From an uncultured Paracoccaceae bacterium (GTDB taxonomy: Bacteria; Pseudomonadota; Alphaproteobacteria; Rhodobacterales; Rhodobacteraceae), in NCBI GenBank assembly GCA_947492585.1, contig CANLND010000015.1, positions 1 through 64,000 on the forward strand: a stretch of 64,000 nucleotides of DNA, written 5' to 3'. Positions 60,120 to 64,000 of the stretch are shown here, in pieces. The first letter of the stretch is position 1, and each line of letters starts with the position of its first letter. The notes below the pieces were generated by a model, which worked only from the letters and a program-made list of their open reading frames with translations, did not search any database and was not told where the DNA came from. Both the position numbers and the translations under genes were made by a program.

Positions 60120-61681
60120 CCCCGCCCACCGGGGCGGCGCAGGCGACCCGCCTGCGCGAAGTCTGGTTGCTGGTCGCCACCTTTTTGGTGGCGGTTGCCG
60201 GTCTGATTTACGAACTGATCGCCGCCACGCTGTCCAGTTATCTGCTGGGGGATTCCATCCGCCAGTTTTCACTGGTGATTGGCATTTTCCTGTCGGCCAT
60301 GGGGCTGGGGGCTTATCTGTCGCGTTTTGTGGCGCAGGCGATGGGCGGTTTTGTCTGGGCGCAGATCCTCTTGGGCATTCTGGGGGGCTTTCTCGCCCCG
60401 GTGGTGTTTCTGGCTTATGCGTGGGTCGACAATGTGAGCCTGCCGCTGTTTGGCTTGCTGATCTCTATTGGTGTGCTTTCGGGCATGGAAATTCCGCTGA
60501 TCGCGCGGGTGCTGAAACAGATCGGCGCACCTGAATTTCGTTTTGAAAATGTGCTGAGCGTCGATTACGTCGGCGCATTGGCCGCCTCGGTGGCGTTTCC
60601 GCTGTTGATCGTGCCGCAGCTTGGGCTGATGTCAGCCAGCCTGGCCTTTGGTGCGCTGAATCTGGCGGTGGCGGGCCTGTCCTTGTGGATTTTCCGGGCC
60701 GAAATCTCGCGGGCGCAGGTTGTGGTCTGGGCGCTGGCCTTTGTGCTGACGCTGGGCGGATTGGCGCACTCGGAACGGCTGGTCGACGCCAGCCAGGCGG
60801 CCTTGTATGAAGACGACATTGTCCTGTCTGAGGCCACACCGTATCAGCAGATCACCGTGACGCGGTATCGTGACCGCACCCGGCTGTTTCTGGATCATTC
60901 TATCCAATTCGACACATTGGATGAACACCGCTATCACGAGAGCCTGGTGCATCCGGCCATGGCGTTGGCCCCCCGACGGGCGTCGGTGTTGATCCTTGGG
61001 GGCGGTGATGGCATGGCCGCGCGGGAGGTCCTGCGCTGGGCGGATGTTGAACAGGTGACGCTGGTGGATCTGGATCCGCGCGTGACTGAACTGTTTCGCG
61101 ATCACGCCGACCTGTCTGCGCTGAATGATCATGCCCTGCGTGATCCGCGTGTGCGCATCAAAAATCGCGATGCCTGGCAATGGGTCGAAGACAGTGACGC
61201 CGTGTTTGATGTCATTTTGATTGATCTGCCAGATCCCAAGACCCTGGCTCTGTCCAAGCTTTATTCGCGGAGTTTCTACGGCCTGCTCGGTGAGCGGTTA
61301 AGTCCGCGCGGTGTGATGGTCACGCAGGCCGGATCGCCGACCTATGCGCGCGATGCATTCTGGTCGGTGGCGCGGACACTGGAAGCTGCCCGCAACCCCA
61401 TCGCGCCGGGGCAGGGGCTGTATGTGCGCCCCTATCACACCTATTTGCCAAGCTTTGGCGATTGGGGGTTTTTGATGGCGACGCAGCAGGACTTTGCGCC
61501 GCGCGAGTTGGAATTGCCCCCCGCAGTGGCGAATAACCTGCGCTATCTCAACGCGCCGATGTGGCACGCCGCGCAGGTGTTTGGTGAGGACAGCGGGCCT
61601 ATACAGGTTGAGATCAACACCCTGCAAACCCATCCTTTGGTGGGCTATTATCTGGACGGTTGGGCCCAGTGGTTTGAGTAA
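60116..61681 (+). CDS. membrane-anchored spermidine-synthase-like enzyme
   Basis: The protein is 521 residues. About seven N-terminal membrane helices (VWLLVATFLVAVAGLIYELI onward, to about residue 215) precede an aminopropyltransferase-like domain. The latter has YRDRTRLFLDHSIQFDTLDE, the nucleotide loop VLILGGGDGMAAREVLRW and DVILIDLPDPKTLALSKLYS. True spermidine synthase transfers aminopropyl from decarboxylated SAM to putrescine. Membrane-fused forms such as this occur with DUF350 and DUF4178 genes. Substrate is unproven. The gene is coupled to DUF350 and ends the operon. Confidence 0.87.
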   Translation: MTPPTGAAQATRLREVWLLVATFLVAVAGLIYELIAATLSSYLLGDSIRQFSLVIGIFLSAMGLGAYLSRFVAQAMGGFVWAQILLGILGGFLAPVVFLAYAWVDNVSLPLFGLLISIGVLSGMEIPLIARVLKQIGAPEFRFENVLSVDYVGALAASVAFPLLIVPQLGLMSASLAFGALNLAVAGLSLWIFRAEISRAQVVVWALAFVLTLGGLAHSERLVDASQAALYEDDIVLSEATPYQQITVTRYRDRTRLFLDHSIQFDTLDEHRYHESLVHPAMALAPRRASVLILGGGDGMAAREVLRWADVEQVTLVDLDPRVTELFRDHADLSALNDHALRDPRVRIKNRDAWQWVEDSDAVFDVILIDLPDPKTLALSKLYSRSFYGLLGERLSPRGVMVTQAGSPTYARDAFWSVARTLEAARNPIAPGQGLYVRPYHTYLPSFGDWGFLMATQQDFAPRELELPPAVANNLRYLNAPMWHAAQVFGEDSGPIQVEINTLQTHPLVGYYLDGWAQWFE

Positions 61682-61870
61682 ATGCAGGGGGTGATGGACC
61701 CGTGTCCATTGAGGTCTGCGTGGCAACAATCCCGCAATGGGGCGTTATTGTTGCGCTTCGCCCACCAATTTCCCTGCCTTTGCCCCGGATTCGCCACAGT
61801 GATCCGCGTATAGTTTAGCGAGTGTTAACGGGCTTTGCGGCGTCCCTTGGGACCGCAGCCATAGTGCGGG

Positions 61871-62860
61871 ATGTTGGGTGTGATGGTCGAGCTGTCAGTG
61901 GTTGTGCCCTGTTACAACGAAGAAGAGTCGGTTCCCATGCTGGTGGCCCGGTTGGTTGAAGCGGTTGCTCCTTGGCAGGACCGGGCTGAGATTGTTCTGG
62001 TCGACGATGGATCCAGTGACGCAACATGGGCCGCCATCACGGCTGCACTACATGAACATCCCGTTGTGCGGGGTCTGCGCCTGTCGGGCAATCGCGGGCA
62101 TCAGGTCGCTTTGACAGCGGGTCTGGAAGCGGCGCGAGGCGCGCGTATTTTTATGCTTGATGCGGACCTACAAGACCCGCCCGAAGTGCTGCCCGATATG
62201 ATGGCGATGATGGATCAGGGCTATGATGTGGTCTATGGTCGACGGGCCAAACGGCAGGGGGAAACCCTGTTCAAAAAGGCCACCGCACATTTGTTTTACC
62301 GGGTGCTGAATCATCTCTCGGATGTTGAAATTCCCAATGATACCGGCGATTTTCGACTGGTCAGTCGGCGCGCGTTGGATGCGGTTCTGTCGATGCCAGA
62401 ACGGGCGCGGTTTATTCGCGGCATGTTTGCCTGGGCCGGGTTCAACCAGATTGCGCTGGAATACGTCCGGGATCCGCGCGTCGCGGGCGAAACAAAATAC
62501 CCGTTCAAAGCCATGTTGCGCTTTGCCACGGACGCGCTGACCGGGTTCTCGATCAAGCCGCTGCGCTTTGCCACACGTCTGTCCTTTCTCAGCCTGTTTG
62601 TGACAGTGTTGATGGGCGTTTATGTGTTTGGCTCTTTGCTGATGTATCAAACCGCACCGGGTTGGGCGTCGCTTGTGCTGGCGATCTCGTTTTTTTCCGG
62701 CATTCAGCTGCTGACACTCGGTATCTTGGGTGAATACGTCGGGCGGTTGTATGTGGAGACCAAACGCCGACCAATGTATTTTCTGGCCGAAGACACCGCC
62801 AATCCACAGTCACATGAGTTGGCGTTGGGAGGAGATCCTGCGCAGGTGGGCCAGTCATGA
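61871..62860 (+). CDS. GtrB-like family 2 glycosyltransferase
   Basis: The product is 329 residues; a second ATG at 61883 is equally possible. The GT2 domain starts SVVVPCYNEEESVPMLVARL with DDGSSD, and the catalytic site is LDADLQDPPEVLPDM. Two C-terminal membrane helices (LSLFVTVLMGVYVFGSLL, WASLVLAISFFSGIQLLTLG) mark the GtrB/DPM type that loads sugar onto undecaprenyl phosphate. It overlaps the GtrA-like gene by four bases. Confidence 0.9.
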   Translation: MLGVMVELSVVVPCYNEEESVPMLVARLVEAVAPWQDRAEIVLVDDGSSDATWAAITAALHEHPVVRGLRLSGNRGHQVALTAGLEAARGARIFMLDADLQDPPEVLPDMMAMMDQGYDVVYGRRAKRQGETLFKKATAHLFYRVLNHLSDVEIPNDTGDFRLVSRRALDAVLSMPERARFIRGMFAWAGFNQIALEYVRDPRVAGETKYPFKAMLRFATDALTGFSIKPLRFATRLSFLSLFVTVLMGVYVFGSLLMYQTAPGWASLVLAISFFSGIQLLTLGILGEYVGRLYVETKRRPMYFLAEDTANPQSHELALGGDPAQVGQS

Positions 62861-63273
62861 GCAAAAGCAGCGCAGCCCTTGCACACAACAACGGTGATCG
62901 GTGGCAAGCCCTGCGCTACTGTGTGGTTGGTTGCAGCATTGCCGGTCTTTATGTGCTGCTCTATGCGGGGCTGACGGCTGGGGGCTATGCCCCGATGGCG
63001 GCAAACGCCTGGGCTTTTGGTCTTGCGGTGATCTTTCAGTATATCGCCCAGACGGTGTGGACGTTTCGGCGTCCATTGGGCCTGCCGGATCAGATGCTGC
63101 GCTTTGTCTGCACCATTGCATTGGGGTTTCTCACAAGCGCGGTTCTGACCTCGGGTGTGGCGCCTCTGGTTGGTCTCAGTGCGTGGAGCAGTGCGGCAGT
63201 GGTTGCCGTCTGGCTGCCCGTGCAAAATTACCTCTTTTTTCGAATTTGGGTCTATGCGCCCTCCTCAGTTTGA
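62857..63273 (+). CDS. GtrA-like membrane protein
   Basis: This membrane protein of 138 residues has four helices (YCVVGCSIAGLYVLLYAGL, MAANAWAFGLAVIFQYIAQT, then two more). GtrA-type proteins are thought to flip lipid-linked sugars from the cytosolic to the outer side, using the product of GtrB. The ATGA overlap with the glycosyltransferase supports joint function in modifying a surface polysaccharide. No third transferase is seen before the window ends. Confidence 0.87.
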   Translation: MSKSSAALAHNNGDRWQALRYCVVGCSIAGLYVLLYAGLTAGGYAPMAANAWAFGLAVIFQYIAQTVWTFRRPLGLPDQMLRFVCTIALGFLTSAVLTSGVAPLVGLSAWSSAAVVAVWLPVQNYLFFRIWVYAPSSV

Positions 63274-63287
63274 AGGTCTGATCACAT

Positions 63288-64000
63288 ATGGCACATGTCT
63301 ACTCGAACGAATTTTATGATTACATTGATCTGGGGGCACGCCGGTCGGCGCAGGAAATGATCCGTGTCCTAAAACCCGCGCTGGAGCCGACGTCGGTGCT
63401 GGATTTGGGCAGCGGGCGCGGTGTTTGGCTGGGAGAATGGGCCAAAGCGGGGGCAACGGATGTTATTGGGGTTGATGGCGATTATGTGGATCGCGATCAG
63501 TTGGCCATCGAACGCCATCAGTTCCAAGCGGCGGATTTGACGGCCCCTCTTGCGCTTGGGCGGCGCTTTGATCTTGCTCAAAGTCTGGAAGTTGGCGAGC
63601 ATTTGCCCGAAGCCGCATCCGGCGGTTTGGTGGACACTTTGACAGGCCATTCCGATATCGTTTTGTTTTCGGCAGCGGTGCCGGGGCAGGGTGGAGAGTT
63701 CCACATCAACGAAAAACCGCTGTCTTATTGGCAGGACTTGTTTTCCGCGCGCGGCTTTGACGCCTTTGATTGCATTCGTCCGCAGGTGCGCACCAGCACC
63801 GAGATGGAGCCATGGTATCGATATAACAGCGTGCTGTATGCCAACGCGGCTGGGCAGGCGCGCCTGTCCAAGGCCATGCTGGACTGCCGGGTCACAGGTA
63901 AGGTGCCGTTGGCGGGCAGTTTGGGGTGGAGGCTGCGCCGCACTGTGGTGTCTTTGATGCCGCAGCCGATGGTGACCAAAATCGCCCAAGTGCAGGCCAG
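63288..64000 (+). CDS. SAM-dependent methyltransferase, cut by the window edge
   Basis: The open frame from the ATG at 63288 runs off the right edge after 237 codons. The class I methyltransferase motif I is SVLDLGSGRGVWLGEW, then DVIGVDGDYVD; LAQSLEVGEHLPE is motif IV. The stretch FSAAVPGQGGEFHINEKPLS resembles methyltransferases found in polysaccharide clusters. It starts 14 bases after the GtrA-like gene and probably shares its transcript. Confidence 0.85.
   Translation, partial: MAHVYSNEFYDYIDLGARRSAQEMIRVLKPALEPTSVLDLGSGRGVWLGEWAKAGATDVIGVDGDYVDRDQLAIERHQFQAADLTAPLALGRRFDLAQSLEVGEHLPEAASGGLVDTLTGHSDIVLFSAAVPGQGGEFHINEKPLSYWQDLFSARGFDAFDCIRPQVRTSTEMEPWYRYNSVLYANAAGQARLSKAMLDCRVTGKVPLAGSLGWRLRRTVVSLMPQPMVTKIAQVQA

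Overview
The window looks like chromosome of a Rhodobacteraceae (Roseobacter-group) alphaproteobacterium. The evidence is the ribosomal protein and RNA polymerase cluster, a polyol ABC operon of the smo/mtlK type known from Rhodobacter, an Entner-Doudoroff zwf-edd-eda operon, and a serine recombinase with the protein tail that such elements carry when inserted at a tRNA gene. No database was searched; all names come from reading translations and motifs.

Bases 1 to about 21,455 read as a mobilisable genomic island at the initiator tRNA gene (1-76). The recombinase gene (33-1730) runs antisense into the tRNA and stops in its anticodon loop. A 13-base copy of the tRNA end at 21443-21455 is a candidate right border. 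Cargo, left to right: a soluble AAA-M41 (FtsH-like) protease and a zinc-ribbon/GIY-YIG-like protein; a small gene divergent from a ribbon-helix-helix regulator; a membrane protein divergent from a restriction-modification-type controller protein with two C-box-like sites between them; a four-gene set resembling an ABC-three-component conflict system (nuclease-like protein, winged-helix-like linker, SMC/Rad50-like ATPase with a zinc-hook CxxC, DUF3800 protein); a MobV-like relaxase with neighbouring hairpins that could be oriT; and a periplasmic copper-handling region. In the copper region a MerR-type 19-bp-spacer promoter faces an eight-gene series (glutaredoxin-MauE fusion, His/Cys-rich protein, two cytochromes c, CopC, CopD, multicopper oxidase, YHS protein). 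A Crp/Fnr regulator sits nearby. Broken IS3-family transposase pieces follow (21.5-22.2 kb).

Bases 22.3-30.6 kb hold a LacI regulator, a polyol ABC transporter (binding protein, two permeases, ATPase), mannitol dehydrogenase, and a second, GntR-like LacI regulator. Palindromes before both the first regulator gene and the transporter operon look like its operators. Bases 30.7-35 kb hold a TPR/O-GlcNAc-transferase-like protein divergent from a GSCFA protein and an SGNH-like protein.

Bases 35.0-49.9 kb are the transcription/translation core secE-nusG-rplK-rplA-rplJ-rplL-rpoB-rpoC. Two accessory genes interrupt it: a DUF1963-like gene between nusG and rplK, and a glycosyltransferase between rplA and rplJ. 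Then come an NADPH-dependent FMN reductase, a CofD-like protein, an AbrB-type membrane protein, and zwf-edd-eda on the minus strand, with a GTTAGCGCTAAC palindrome far upstream of zwf.

Bases 57.8-61.7 kb form a tight operon of two DUF4178 proteins, a 52-residue protein, a DUF350 membrane protein and a membrane-anchored spermidine-synthase-like enzyme, probably a membrane or polyamine stress module. The window ends with a GtrB-like glycosyltransferase, a GtrA-like flippase and a methyltransferase cut by the right edge.

The most unusual material is the defence-like cargo between 2.2 and 12.4 kb.
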